A stretch of DNA of 64,000 nt from Streptomyces sp. TLI_053 (lineage in GTDB: Bacteria > Actinomycetota > Actinomycetes > Streptomycetales > Streptomycetaceae), in the NCBI RefSeq assembly GCF_900105395.1, contig NZ_LT629775.1, positions 1,860,001-1,924,000 on the forward strand. The letters are read 5' to 3'. The notes beneath the pieces are model-generated. The model was not told the DNA's origin, made no database searches, and saw only the letters and a program-made list of their open reading frames with translations. Made by a program: the position numbers and the translations under genes. Positions 35,901-44,175 of this stretch are shown one piece after another; positions within the stretch are counted from its first letter, which is position 1; every line of letters starts with the position of its first letter.

Positions 35901-36848
35901 ATGACCACGATCGCGGCGGTGGACGGAGACGGCGGAGGCGACACCGGACCCGGTGCCGCACGGGGAGAGGCCCGCCCGGGCGGGCGGACGACCGGCGAAA
36001 CGGTGCGGTTCGTCGCCCTGGGCGACTCCCTCACCGAGGGCATCGGGGACCCGATCGCCGACGGCTGGCGCGGCTGGGCGGCGCTGCTCGCCCGGTCGCT
36101 GGCCCCGCCGCAGACCGGGGTCGAGTTCACCAACCTCGCGCGCAGCGGCGCGCTCACCACCGACCTCGCCGCGGAGCAACTGCCCGCGGCCCTCGCGCTG
36201 CGCCCGCGGTTCGCCGCCGTGGTGGCGGGCGGCAACGACACCCTGCGGTCCGGCTTCGACGTGGAACGCACCGCCCTGGCCCTGGACACCGTCCTCGGGC
36301 GGCTCACCGACAGCGGGGCCGTGGTGCTGACGGCCTGCCTGCCCGACCCGGGTGCCCTGCTGCGGCTGCCCCGACCGCTCGCCCGACCGCTCGCCCGGCG
36401 GATGCGCGCGGTGAACACCGTGGTGCACGCGCTCGCCGTCCGCCACCGGGCCGTCCACCTGCACCTCGCCGAGCTGCCGTGGACGGCGGAACGGCAACTG
36501 CTCAGCGTCGACCGCCTGCACCCGAGTGCCGAGGGCCACCACCTGATCGCCCGCGGCTTCCACGACCTGCTGGCCGCCACCGACCACCCGCTCGGCCCGG
36601 CCCCCGCCCCGGAACCGGCCGAACCCCCGCCCGGCACCCTGGCCGACCTCTGGTGGATGGCCACCCGCGGCACCCGCTGGGTCCTCGACCGCAGCACCGA
36701 CCTCCTCCCCGGCCTGGTCGCCCTCGCCGCCGTCGAGGGCTGCGCCCGCCTGCGCGGCTCCACCGACCGCCAGGACCGCAGAATGACCGAGGCCACCACC
36801 ACCGCCCTCACCGCCCTCCCCCACCCACCCCCGCACCACCCCGCCTGA
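35901..36848 (+). CDS. SGNH/GDSL hydrolase
   Basis: 315 residues, GGGAGG 5-6 nt before the ATG. After a flexible 33-residue leader come the SGNH blocks: ALGDSLTEG (nucleophile Ser43), the glycine region NLARSGA, AGGND, and the catalytic pair in DRLHPSAEGH. No signal peptide, so it is probably cytoplasmic. The C-terminal 80 residues are Pro-rich and lack a known fold. It likely hydrolyses an ester on a sugar or lipid. It follows the glycosyltransferase pair after 149 bp of short GGACACCGG-type repeats. Confidence 0.88.
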   Translation: MTTIAAVDGDGGGDTGPGAARGEARPGGRTTGETVRFVALGDSLTEGIGDPIADGWRGWAALLARSLAPPQTGVEFTNLARSGALTTDLAAEQLPAALALRPRFAAVVAGGNDTLRSGFDVERTALALDTVLGRLTDSGAVVLTACLPDPGALLRLPRPLARPLARRMRAVNTVVHALAVRHRAVHLHLAELPWTAERQLLSVDRLHPSAEGHHLIARGFHDLLAATDHPLGPAPAPEPAEPPPGTLADLWWMATRGTRWVLDRSTDLLPGLVALAAVEGCARLRGSTDRQDRRMTEATTTALTALPHPPPHHPA

Positions 36849-36891
36849 CCACGGCAACGACGGGGATCGTCGGAACGGGCTCCGCCCACGC

Positions 36892-37188
36892 ATCCTGGCG
36901 CTGTACGACCTGCGCTTCACGAACGCCGAACCGGCCCGAGCCGCCCGGGACGGCCGTCGCCCCGCCCCGTCGAAGTCGCTGCACCGGGTCACCTCCTGGC
37001 AGTGGACGGCGCTCCGGTGCAGGACGGGCCCGTTCTCCGACGGGATCGCCACGGCCGAGGGCCGCGCCCGGCTCCGCGGTCGACTCGAGGCCCCGCGGAT
37101 CCGCGGGCTGCACCGTGCCGGCCACGAGATCGACGATGCGGACATTCCGCCGGTCCGCCACCATCACGGGGTGCCGTGGCCGGCCTGA
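36892..37188 (+). pseudogene. Probable remnant of a coding sequence without a start codon
   Basis: In the 497 bp between the SGNH and Nudix genes, this frame is open for 98 codons to a TGA and almost every third base is G or C, as in real genes here. The peptide (ALYDLRFTNAEPARAARDG and so on, ending HHHGVPWPA) has no in-frame ATG or GTG and matches no family I know. It may be a decayed 3' fragment. The opposite strand also has an open frame but with worse codon bias. Confidence 0.4.
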
Positions 37189-37345
37189 CAAGAGCGCGGC
37201 GACCGACACCCGTCGACACTCACGAACACCCCGGCCGCAGCCCTCCCACCGCCACGAGGCACCGGTCCCACCGGGGCGGCGGGGAACCGGGGCAGCCGGG
37301 CGCGGTGTCGTGACACGTGACCGAGTGGACACGGAGGGGGCACGG

Positions 37346-38464
37346 ATGGCGGCGGAGGGCTGGGGTCAGGAGCTGCTGGCGGCGGCGGGGGTGCTGTTCC
37401 CGGACGGGCGGGGGCGGGTGCTGGTGGTGCGGCTGCCCTACGACCGGAAGCACCCGGTGGCGGTGCCGGGCGGGGGCTGGGACCCGGAGGACCGGTCGCC
37501 GCGGCGGACGGCGGTGCGCGAGATCGAGGAGGAGCTGGGTTTCACGCCCCGGCTGGGGCCGCTGGCCTGCCTGGACTGGACACTGGACGACGACCGGCCG
37601 CCGATCGCCGCCCACCTGTACTGGGCCGAGCCGCTGACACCCGAGCAGGCGGCGGCGTTCACGCCGGACCGGGCCGAGGTGGGCGGGTGGGCCTGGCTGA
37701 CGCCGGAGCAGGCGGGCCGCGCGCTGCCGCCGCGGCTCTCCCGGCGGGTGACGGCCTGTCTGCGGGCGCCCCGCGCGGCCGGACCGCTGGAGCTGGAGGA
37801 CGGTCACCCGGTCGGGCACGCCGTCGACGCACCGGCACCCGGCCCGGTGCCGGAGTACACCGGCGAGGCGGGACTGTCCGGGCTGTCCGCGCGGTGGCCG
37901 GCGTCGGCGGGCGGCCCGACGGCCGGCGACGCACCGCCACCGCTGGACCGGGCCGCCTACATCGCCGGCCGCCCGCGGATCCGGGCCAAGGCGCGGACGG
38001 TGTTCACCGACCGGCAGGGCCGGGTCCTGCTGGTACGGCTGCGGCCGTGGGAGCTTCCCGGCGGCGACGTACCGCACTGGACGCTGCCGGGCGGCGGTGT
38101 CGAGGCCGACCGGGAGCTGCCCCGGGCGGCGGCCCGGCGGGAGGTCCGGGAGGAACTGGGCTGGTCCTGCGAGCCGGGTCGGTTGCTGGCCCTGGACTGG
38201 ATGCCGGGGCGGGCGGCCGATCCGGCCGCGGACAGCGACACCGCCCGCCTGGTGTTCCTGTTCGACGGGGGCACGGTGGGTGAGGAGTTGCTCTCCTCGA
38301 TCGTGCTGGCCCCGGAGGAACTGGTCGAGTGGCGGCTCTGCGCGCCGGCGGAGGCGCGGGCGCTGCTGACGCCCGCGTCCTGGGCCCGGACGGCGGCCGC
38401 GCTGGCGGCGCGGAACCGGCCGGGCGGCCCGGCCGAACTGGTCGGCGGGTACCCGGCCGGTTGA
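37346..38464 (+). CDS. Tandem Nudix hydrolase
   Basis: 372 residues with GGAGG before the ATG. Two Nudix domains (about 8-140 and 205-345) are joined by a flexible linker. The second has a full Nudix box, GX5EX7REUXEEXGU, in the GGGVEADRELPRAAARREVREELGW segment. The first keeps REIEEELGF but has Arg where the first Glu of the box is expected, so its activity may be weakened. Members hydrolyse nucleoside diphosphates linked to another group; two fused domains are uncommon and the substrate is unknown. Confidence 0.9.
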   Translation: MAAEGWGQELLAAAGVLFPDGRGRVLVVRLPYDRKHPVAVPGGGWDPEDRSPRRTAVREIEEELGFTPRLGPLACLDWTLDDDRPPIAAHLYWAEPLTPEQAAAFTPDRAEVGGWAWLTPEQAGRALPPRLSRRVTACLRAPRAAGPLELEDGHPVGHAVDAPAPGPVPEYTGEAGLSGLSARWPASAGGPTAGDAPPPLDRAAYIAGRPRIRAKARTVFTDRQGRVLLVRLRPWELPGGDVPHWTLPGGGVEADRELPRAAARREVREELGWSCEPGRLLALDWMPGRAADPAADSDTARLVFLFDGGTVGEELLSSIVLAPEELVEWRLCAPAEARALLTPASWARTAAALAARNRPGGPAELVGGYPAG

Positions 38465-38478
38465 GCCGTCCGGGTCGG

Positions 38479-38516
38479 GCCCCGGGGACGGGCGGCGTCC
38501 CGCCGGTCCCCGGGGG
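38479..38516 (+). terminator. Terminator after the Nudix gene
   Basis: A GC-rich near-perfect inverted repeat of about 17 bp with a loop of about 4 nt starts 14 nt after the Nudix stop. A second, weaker set of CGACGGCCGGGAGCC repeats lies at about 38630-38680. Confidence 0.7.
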
Positions 38517-38679
38517 CCGCTCGCGGACGGCGGCGTCCCCGCGGCCGACCGGACCACTGCTCGGCCCGGTCGGCCCGCTCGACACACTCGGCCCGCTCGA
38601 CCAGCTCGACCAGCTCGACCGCCGGAGAGCCCGACGGCGGGTCCGACGGCCGGGAGCCCGACGGCCGGACCGGCGCCGG

Positions 38680-39054
38680 TCAGACCTCCAGATCGGCCTC
38701 GATCTTGATGAGCTGGTGACGGGCCATCGCCAGGTTCGCCCGGCCCTTGTCCAGCGCCAGGTAGAGGAAGAGGCCCTTGCCGCTGCGGCCGGTGAGCGGG
38801 CGGATCAGGTGGTACTGGCTGCTGAGGGTGATGAGGATGTCCTCGATCCCGTCACCCAGGCCGAGCATGTCCATGGTGCGCATCTTGGCCCGGACCACGT
38901 CGGTGTTGCCGGCGGCGGCGACGTTGAGGTCGAAACCGCCGGGGCCGTCCAGGGTCGCGAGCGCCATGCCGCTGTTGTAGTCGACCAGGGCCGCGCCGAT
39001 GGCGCCCTCGATCACGGTCATGGCCTGCTTGAGCGCGCCTGCGGCGTCGGTCAT
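38680..39054 (-). CDS. Roadblock/LC7-domain protein
   Basis: 124 residues, GGAG 9 nt before the ATG. A single roadblock fold: a starting helix ALKQAMTVIEGAIGAALVDYNSG, then a strand-helix-strand region ending RPLTGRSGKGLFLYLALDK and the last helix. It is clearly a paralogue of the protein at 40935-41318 (shared VDYNSG/IDWSSG, EDILIT/QDIIVT, LALDKGRANLA/LWLDRAEGNLA positions). Such proteins act as GTPase-interacting scaffolds (MglB, CvnB). No GTPase gene is nearby. Last gene of the cluster. Confidence 0.88.
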   Translation of the reverse strand: MTDAAGALKQAMTVIEGAIGAALVDYNSGMALATLDGPGGFDLNVAAAGNTDVVRAKMRTMDMLGLGDGIEDILITLSSQYHLIRPLTGRSGKGLFLYLALDKGRANLAMARHQLIKIEADLEV

Positions 39055-39189
39055 GTCACTGTCTCCAGTTCGTCGGTGGTCGGTACGCCGAAAAGTCGGT
39101 ACGTCGATGGGTCGAGGTCGGTGGATCAGTAGGTCTTCAGGTCGGTAGGTCGATGAATCGGCCCGCCGGAGGCCCGGGGCGGGTGCCGG

Positions 39190-39270
39190 CACTCCCGGGC
39201 GTCAGCACTCCCAGGTGTCAGCACTTCCGGTCAGCACTTCCGGTCAGCACTCCCGGGTCAGTACTCCCGG
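39190..39270. repeat. Short tandem repeats between two roadblock genes
   Basis: About six imperfect copies of GTCAGCACTCCCGG (13-18 nt spacing) lie just beyond and slightly into the 3' end of the 39258-39698 gene. The stretch before it (39075-39160) holds looser GTCGGTACG/GTAGGTCGATG repeats. No hairpin terminator is evident. Confidence 0.7.
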
Positions 39271-39698
39271 GCGTCCTTGGGCAGGAGCGTGTCGTTCAGG
39301 AGCGCGGTGATGCGCTGGGCGGAACGGCGGGCCTCCAGGTGCAGGCGGCCGACGTTCGCGTCCGGGTGGGCGAGGAGGGTGAGCACGCAGCTTCCTCCCG
39401 CCGCGTAGGTGGCGACGTAGCCGTGCTCACCGCGGACCAGCGACTCCCGGAACTCGCCCTGGCCGGTGCTGTCGGCGAGCCGTTGGGCCAGGCTGAGCGA
39501 GGCCGCGGTCATCGCCGCCAGGCCCGAGGGCTCGGTCCCGTGGGTGTCGTGGGCTACCAGCAGGCCGTCCACGCTGGCCACCAGACCTCCGGCGAGGTGC
39601 GGTACCCGGTGCTTGATGGCGCGGAGTTCGGCCAGCAGCTCGGTCTCCAAGGCGATCAGTTGTCTCCTTCCGACACGCTGCTTGAGCGCCCGCCTCAT
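39258..39698 (-). CDS. Roadblock/LC7-like protein
   Basis: 146 residues from the ATG at 39698. The central part fits a roadblock domain: IKHRVPHLAGGLVASVDGLLVAHD, EPSGLAAMTAASLSLAQRLAD, then VATYAAGGSCVLTLLAHPDANVGRLHLEARR. This MTAASLSL-type form resembles CvnB of the Streptomyces conservons more than its two neighbours do. The start codon follows the regulator-like gene by 34 nt, so it is probably in the same operon. Confidence 0.85.
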   Translation of the reverse strand: MRRALKQRVGRRQLIALETELLAELRAIKHRVPHLAGGLVASVDGLLVAHDTHGTEPSGLAAMTAASLSLAQRLADSTGQGEFRESLVRGEHGYVATYAAGGSCVLTLLAHPDANVGRLHLEARRSAQRITALLNDTLLPKDAREY

Positions 39699-39732
39699 GG
39701 CCGTGCGGGGGGCGTCGCGGGCGGAGAGTGGT

Positions 39733-40938
39733 TCAAAGTCTGGCCTCCAGAAGGGTTCGGACCCGGATCAGCAGCGCTGTGTCCGGGTCGGCGGCGGTGA
39801 GCGGGAGGGCGGTGGTCCGCGGCCCGGACGCGGCCTGCGCCGGAACTGACGGAGCCGCCGGAGCGGGCGGGGCGGGCGGAGCCGACGCGTGACCGGTGAG
39901 CGCGGCGAGCGCAGCGCCGGGAACGCGCCGGTGCAGACCGCCGGGCCCCCTCGGCCCCGGTACCGCGCCGACCGTCCCGACGCCCGGCCCCGGCCCGGCC
40001 CCCGCCGCACACCCGGCTCCGGTTCCGGCCCCGGTCCCCGGCCCGACTCCGGCTCTGGCTCCGGCGAGCGGGCCGGCTCCGGTCCCGGCGAGCAGTCCGG
40101 CGGCGGCGAGGCGGCGGACGTCCGCCGTGGTGGCGAACGCGGACCGGCCCAACAGCCGGGCCAGCTCCACCGCGGTTCTCCGCCCGTCCGCGCGGTCGAG
40201 CAGCTCGTACTGGCGCCGGGTCGGCGGGCGCACCCGGCGGGCGTGGCGCCCGAGGGCCGGGGCCTGGGCGGCGGTCCGGCGCAGCGGCACGGTGTCGAGC
40301 TGGGCCGAGGGCCAGATCCGGTCGAGCAGGTGCCGCCGACGTTCGGCCTCCCGGCGGAGCCGGTGGGCGCCGACCGCGGCCACCGGGCCGAGCCAGTGCC
40401 GCATGCCCGGGGCGAAGGTCCAGGAGGCGAGGGTGGCGGGGGTGTCGAGCAGGAAGCAGGCGGCGTCGTAGAGGGTGCCGAGATGGCAGAGTTCGAGTTC
40501 GCCGCGGGTCAGTCGGCCCTGTTCGACCAGCGCCTCGCCGACCCGGGCGTACGGGCCGAAGCGGTGGACGGCCTCCTGCCAGGTGCCCGGGTCGAGCCGG
40601 CCGCTGGTGGTGAGCAGGGTGGCGAGGTCGGGGGCCCGGTCGGACTCGGCGTGGGTGACCAGGCCGTCGACGAGGTAGACGGTTCCGGCGGGGCCGCGCA
40701 GGGCGCCGGTGGCCCGTTCGGTGGCGAGCCGTTCGACGGCCGCGCCCGGGGTCCAGCCGGGGTCGACGGCGACCGGGAGCACCGGCGCCACCGGGCCGGC
40801 CGGTGGCCGGAATCCGGCCTGGGTGCCGGTGTTGCGGACGGTCGCGGCGGTGCCGGTGGTGGCGGCGGTGCCGACGGTGCCGACGGTGACAGCGGTGACA
40901 GCGGTGACGGCGGGGTCGCTGGTGACGGGGTTCGTCAT
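39733..40938 (-). CDS. DUF4388/winged-helix regulator-like protein
   Basis: 401 residues; its ATG overlaps the stop of the roadblock gene upstream (ATGA). An Ala/Thr/Val repeat-rich leader (about 1-55) precedes a DUF4388-like (PATAN) region with ATGALRGPAGTVYLVDGLVTHAES and RVGEALVEQGRLTRGELELC. A winged-helix-like part follows (about 240-290, TRRQYELLDRADGRRTAVELARLLG). The C-terminal 110 residues are Gly/Ala/Pro-rich and disordered. PATAN domains occur in two-component and roadblock networks as protein-interaction modules, so it probably works with the LC7 proteins around it. Confidence 0.8.
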   Translation of the reverse strand: MTNPVTSDPAVTAVTAVTVGTVGTAATTGTAATVRNTGTQAGFRPPAGPVAPVLPVAVDPGWTPGAAVERLATERATGALRGPAGTVYLVDGLVTHAESDRAPDLATLLTTSGRLDPGTWQEAVHRFGPYARVGEALVEQGRLTRGELELCHLGTLYDAACFLLDTPATLASWTFAPGMRHWLGPVAAVGAHRLRREAERRRHLLDRIWPSAQLDTVPLRRTAAQAPALGRHARRVRPPTRRQYELLDRADGRRTAVELARLLGRSAFATTADVRRLAAAGLLAGTGAGPLAGARAGVGPGTGAGTGAGCAAGAGPGPGVGTVGAVPGPRGPGGLHRRVPGAALAALTGHASAPPAPPAPAAPSVPAQAASGPRTTALPLTAADPDTALLIRVRTLLEARL

Positions 40939-41318
40939 CCGAGCACCAGTTCCTCGGCGAGCGACTGGAGCCGGTAGCGGGCGCCGGCGAGGTTGCCCTC
41001 GGCCCGGTCCAGCCAGAGGTGCAGGACGAGCCGGCTGTCGAAGACGGTATCGATGAAGCAAAGCAGGTGGTAACTGCGGCCCGCGGTCACGATGATGTCC
41101 TGCAACGGTGCCTTGCCGTCCTCCGCCGCGGTGAAGGTGGCTCCCTCGACGGCCGCCCGGACCAGGTCGGTCGCCTCCGCCGCCGTGGTGTCGTGGTCGC
41201 CGGTCGGACTGACTCCGACGCTGCCAAGGGCGAGCCCGCTGCTCCAGTCGATCAGACCGGCGGCGCGGGCCCCGGCGATCGCCATCGCCTGGGACAGGCA
41301 CTCGTCGATACCCGGCAC
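40935..41318 (-). CDS. Roadblock/LC7-domain protein
   Basis: 127 residues from the GTG at 41318, chosen for GGAG 7 nt upstream. It is a single roadblock domain with the same order of motifs as the protein at 38680-39054. It is the first gene of a minus-strand set of four (LC7, DUF4388, LC7, LC7) and overlaps the second by four bases. Unlike a conservon there is no sensor kinase, DUF742 protein or GTPase. Confidence 0.88.
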   Translation of the reverse strand: MPGIDECLSQAMAIAGARAAGLIDWSSGLALGSVGVSPTGDHDTTAAEATDLVRAAVEGATFTAAEDGKAPLQDIIVTAGRSYHLLCFIDTVFDSRLVLHLWLDRAEGNLAGARYRLQSLAEELVLG

Positions 41319-41702
41319 TCGGGCTCCTTCGGAGGGGTTCGGGGAGGAAACGGCGCAGGCCACGGCGCAGGGCGTGGCCGTCGGACGCCGACCGGACCGC
41401 CACGACGAGTGGCGGGTTCGACACGGAAGGCTACTGCCGGAACTCGTACGACGAACATTCCAATGGCATATTCACACCACAACCCGGTATTTTCAGCCAT
41501 CCTTTGACGCATCGTCAGCTCGGAAGGCCCACCATCACCGCTGCCCGGACGCCCGTACGTCGTACGAACGGACGATCCACCTGGCACGGGACCTTGGCCG
41601 ATTCCCGGCCACGCCGATGGGTTTCGGGCCACGGGTGCGATAGGACCGAAGACACCCCGGACCGCCGGAACCGCCAGCACCGCCGGGTCCACTCCGGCGC
41701 AG
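41319..41702. other. Upstream region of the roadblock operon
   Basis: No gene recognised. The stretch 41440-41520 is AT-rich for this genome and probably carries the operon promoter (minus strand). CGTACGACG occurs at about 41445, and a CGTACGTCGTACG palindrome lies at about 41550, about 100 bp apart; these could be operators. The remaining sequence has no coding bias. Confidence 0.4.
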
Positions 41703-41881
41703 CACGAAGAAGCGGCCGCCCCCCGAGGGGGACGACCGCTTCCGTTGGAGCGCCAGGCCCGGGTTGCACGGACTCTCCCTACTGAAAGTAGGACGTGCTC
41801 TGGTAGCACCGCTGACGCCTGCTCGATCGGACCCGGTCCCCGCTTCGCGAAGATCGTTTCCTTTCGACGGGATGAACAGTA
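41703..41881 (-). ncRNA. Repeated structured RNA element, copy 1
   Basis: The most divergent of four copies. On the minus strand it has a TACTGT box (41876-41881) with TCCGAC 17 nt upstream, a 5' hairpin region unlike the other copies, then the conserved core ending GGCGCTCC (41747-41830). A terminator-like hairpin follows at 41709-41742 and then TTCTTCG. The core contains a hairpin CCTAC-TTTCA-GTAGG whose stem differs from the other copies yet still pairs. It lies about 100 nt upstream of the AlkB-like gene in antisense orientation. Not matched to a known RNA family by me. Confidence 0.7.
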
Positions 41882-41962
41882 GCAGGCGATCGCACCCGGT
41901 CGGAAATCGCTTCACCGACCCCCGACGCCGGACCCCGCCCGCATTTCCGTTCACCTCTTCAT

Positions 41963-41978
41963 TCGCATGCATGTTCGA
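41963..41978. promoter_or_regulatory. Imperfect SOS (LexA) box candidate before the AlkB-like gene
   Basis: TCGCATGCATGTTCGA lies 22-37 nt before the ATG. The actinobacterial LexA consensus is close to TCGAAC-N4-GTTCGA; the right half matches fully, the left half at four of six positions. A TAGGCT box (41988-41993) follows. Damage control of an alkylation-repair gene would make sense, but the match is partial. Confidence 0.35.
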
Positions 41979-41999
41979 TTTCAGGCGTAGGCTGGAGCC

Positions 42000-42647
42000 A
42001 TGAGCAGCACCGCCGCCGTCCACCGCCAGCCGTCCCTGTTCGACGACACCGGCCCGGCCGGCCCGGTCCTCGGGCCGCTGACCGGGGTGCGCCGCGAGGT
42101 CCTGGGAGCGGGCGCCTGGGTGGACGTGCTGCCCGGCTGGCTGCACGGCGCCGACCGGCTGTTCGAACAGCTGGCCGCCGAGGTGCCCTGGCGGGCCGAA
42201 CGGCGTGAGATGTACGAGCGGACCGTGGACGTCCCCCGGCTGCTCGCCTCCTACCGGGAGGACGACCCGCCGCCGCACCCGGTACTGGACGCGGCCCGGG
42301 CGGCGCTGAGCGGGTACTACCGGCCCGAGCTGGGCGAGCCGTTCCGCACCCTGGGGCTCTGCTACTACCGGGACGGCCGGGACAGCGTGGCCTGGCACGG
42401 CGACCGGATCGGCCGCGGGGAGCGCGAGGACACCATGGTGGCGATCCTCTCCGTCGGCGAGCCGCGGGCCCTGCTGCTGCGCCCCCGGGGCGGCGGCGGG
42501 CCGGTGGTCCGGCACCGGCTGGGCCACGGCGACCTGCTGGTGATGGGCGGCTCCTGCCAGCGGACCTGGGAGCACGCGGTGCCCAAGACTGCCAGGCCGG
42601 CGGGGCCCCGGATCAGCGTCCAGTTCCGGCCGCGCGGCGTCTCCTGA
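42000..42647 (+). CDS. AlkB-like 2-oxoglutarate/Fe(II)-dependent dioxygenase
   Basis: 215 residues. The iron ligands are visible as WHGDR (His133, Asp135) and a distal histidine in TWEHAVPK, with the 2-oxoglutarate arginine in RISVQFR. An N-terminal region with DVLPGWLHGADRLFEQL is typical of AlkB-type DNA repair dioxygenases. It should remove alkyl groups from DNA or RNA bases. GGAG lies only 2 nt from the ATG, and a -10-like TAGGCT is 6 nt upstream, so the mRNA may be leaderless. Confidence 0.9.
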   Translation: MSSTAAVHRQPSLFDDTGPAGPVLGPLTGVRREVLGAGAWVDVLPGWLHGADRLFEQLAAEVPWRAERREMYERTVDVPRLLASYREDDPPPHPVLDAARAALSGYYRPELGEPFRTLGLCYYRDGRDSVAWHGDRIGRGEREDTMVAILSVGEPRALLLRPRGGGGPVVRHRLGHGDLLVMGGSCQRTWEHAVPKTARPAGPRISVQFRPRGVS

Positions 42648-42710
42648 CCACGGCGTCTGGCCCGCCGGGGGCGCGTCGGGCTCGCGCGGCCGCGTCGGCC
42701 CGCCGGGGCG

Positions 42711-43238
42711 TCACGCCCCGGCGAGGGCCGCCCGCAGCCGGGCGATGTCCTCGGCGTCCTTGGCCCGCCGGGGCCGACGCGGGTCCCAGACCGGCATCAT
42801 CCGCTTGATCTCGATCTGCGCCCCGGCGGCGACGACCGGACAGACCAGCCCGCCGAGCCGCCCCGGCGGCCCGTCCAGCATCCCGGCCGGCCAGGCCGTC
42901 CCGGCCCAGGGCCCGCCCGCCACCAGCACCCGGCCGTCCGGCGCGAGGTCCACCAGGGCGAAGCTCGACTCCAGGCCGTCCTTGACGAAGTCCAGCTGCT
43001 GCTCGGGCGGAACGCCCTCCAGCCGCGCGTACCCGAGGGCGCCGAGGCCGGCGGCGAGCGCGGCGGCGTCGGCGGCCGGGGCGAACCAGTCGATGTCCTC
43101 GTGGTCGCGGGTCGGCGCGCCGAGGAAGAAGTCCATCGCCCACCCGCCCCGTAGCCAGACACGGGTGCCGAGACGGCGGGCGAGGCCCACCGTCTCGGCG
43201 ATCTGCGCGAGTTGCCCGTCGGCACGTTCCCGGTCCAT
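42711..43238 (-). CDS. Aminoglycoside adenylyltransferase-like nucleotidyltransferase
   Basis: 175 residues from the ATG at 43238 with GGAGGT 7 nt upstream. The nucleotidyltransferase core is clear: RVWLRGGWAMDFFLG followed by TRDHEDIDWFA, the metal-binding Asp pair of ANT(2'')/LinB-type enzymes. Members adenylylate aminoglycosides or lincosamides, but many chromosomal homologues in Streptomyces have no proven drug substrate. It stands alone, convergent with the AlkB-like gene. Confidence 0.8.
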   Translation of the reverse strand: MDRERADGQLAQIAETVGLARRLGTRVWLRGGWAMDFFLGAPTRDHEDIDWFAPAADAAALAAGLGALGYARLEGVPPEQQLDFVKDGLESSFALVDLAPDGRVLVAGGPWAGTAWPAGMLDGPPGRLGGLVCPVVAAGAQIEIKRMMPVWDPRRPRRAKDAEDIARLRAALAGA

Positions 43239-43326
43239 GGACCCCACCTCCACGGGCCCGGACGCTACACCCGGCGCAGCCCCTCCGTCGCGGCGTTCTC
43301 CGCCGGTGGACCGACCCCGGGAGTCC

Positions 43327-44175
43327 TCAGTCCTTGACGGCGCCCGCCAGTCCGGAGACCAGCTTGCGCTGCACCGCGATGAAGAAGATCAGCACCGGCA
43401 CGGTCATCAGCGTCGAGGCCGCCATGATGCCGCCCCAGTCGTTCTCGTCCGGCTTGAAGAACACCAGCAGCGCGGAGGGCAGGGTCTGGTTCTCGGTCGC
43501 GCTGATGATGAAGGTCTTGGCGAAGACGAAGTCGTTCCACGCCGCGATGAAGGAGAACACGCTGGTCGCGGCCAGCCCGGGGGCGACCAGCGGCAGCAGC
43601 ACCGTCCAGAGGATCCTGGTCCGGCTCGCGCCGTCGATCTGCGCGGCCTCCTCGATCGACACCGGCACCGCGGCGACGAAGCCCCGCATCATCCAGATCC
43701 CGAACGGCAGCGAGAACGCCAGCTGCACCAGGATCAGCGAGGCCAGGGTGTTGAGGCCGATGCCCGGGGCGAACCGGCCCGCGTCGCGGAACATGAAGAA
43801 CAGCGGGATGGTGAGCGCCTCGACCGGGATCATCTGGGCGATCAGGAACATCACCATGATGGTGGTGCGGAAGCGGAAGCGGAACCTGGTCACCGCGACC
43901 GCCGCGAGGAAGACCACCAGCGCGGAGAGCACCACCACGGACAGCGCGATCACCAGGCTGTTGACGAAGTACCGCCCGAAGCCGTCCACGCTCAGCACCT
44001 GGCGGAAGCTCTCCAGGGTGGGGTGGGCCGTCCACGGCCGGGGGTCGAGCGACTGCACCTCGCCCTTCGGCTTGAAGGCCGAGAGCACCATCCAGAAGAT
44101 CGGGAAGGCGGTGACGACGGCCACCAGGAGGGCGGTGGTGTTGGCGCCGAGGCGCCAGCGGCTACGGGCGTTCAC
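43327..44175 (-). CDS. Sugar ABC transporter permease (MalG-like)
   Basis: 282 residues from the GTG at 44175, overlapping the upstream permease stop (GTGA). Six membrane helices and the EAA loop EEAAQIDGASRTRILWTVLLPLVAPG, which contacts the ATPase. It pairs with the MalF-like protein and the binding protein upstream. No ATPase gene is present; in Streptomyces a shared MsiK usually powers such importers. Confidence 0.93.
   Translation of the reverse strand: MNARSRWRLGANTTALLVAVVTAFPIFWMVLSAFKPKGEVQSLDPRPWTAHPTLESFRQVLSVDGFGRYFVNSLVIALSVVVLSALVVFLAAVAVTRFRFRFRTTIMVMFLIAQMIPVEALTIPLFFMFRDAGRFAPGIGLNTLASLILVQLAFSLPFGIWMMRGFVAAVPVSIEEAAQIDGASRTRILWTVLLPLVAPGLAATSVFSFIAAWNDFVFAKTFIISATENQTLPSALLVFFKPDENDWGGIMAASTLMTVPVLIFFIAVQRKLVSGLAGAVKD

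Noticed and set aside
38680..41318. Streptomyces conservon (cvnABCD)
   Set aside because: Only roadblock-type genes and a DUF4388 protein are present; kinase, DUF742 and GTPase genes are missing.
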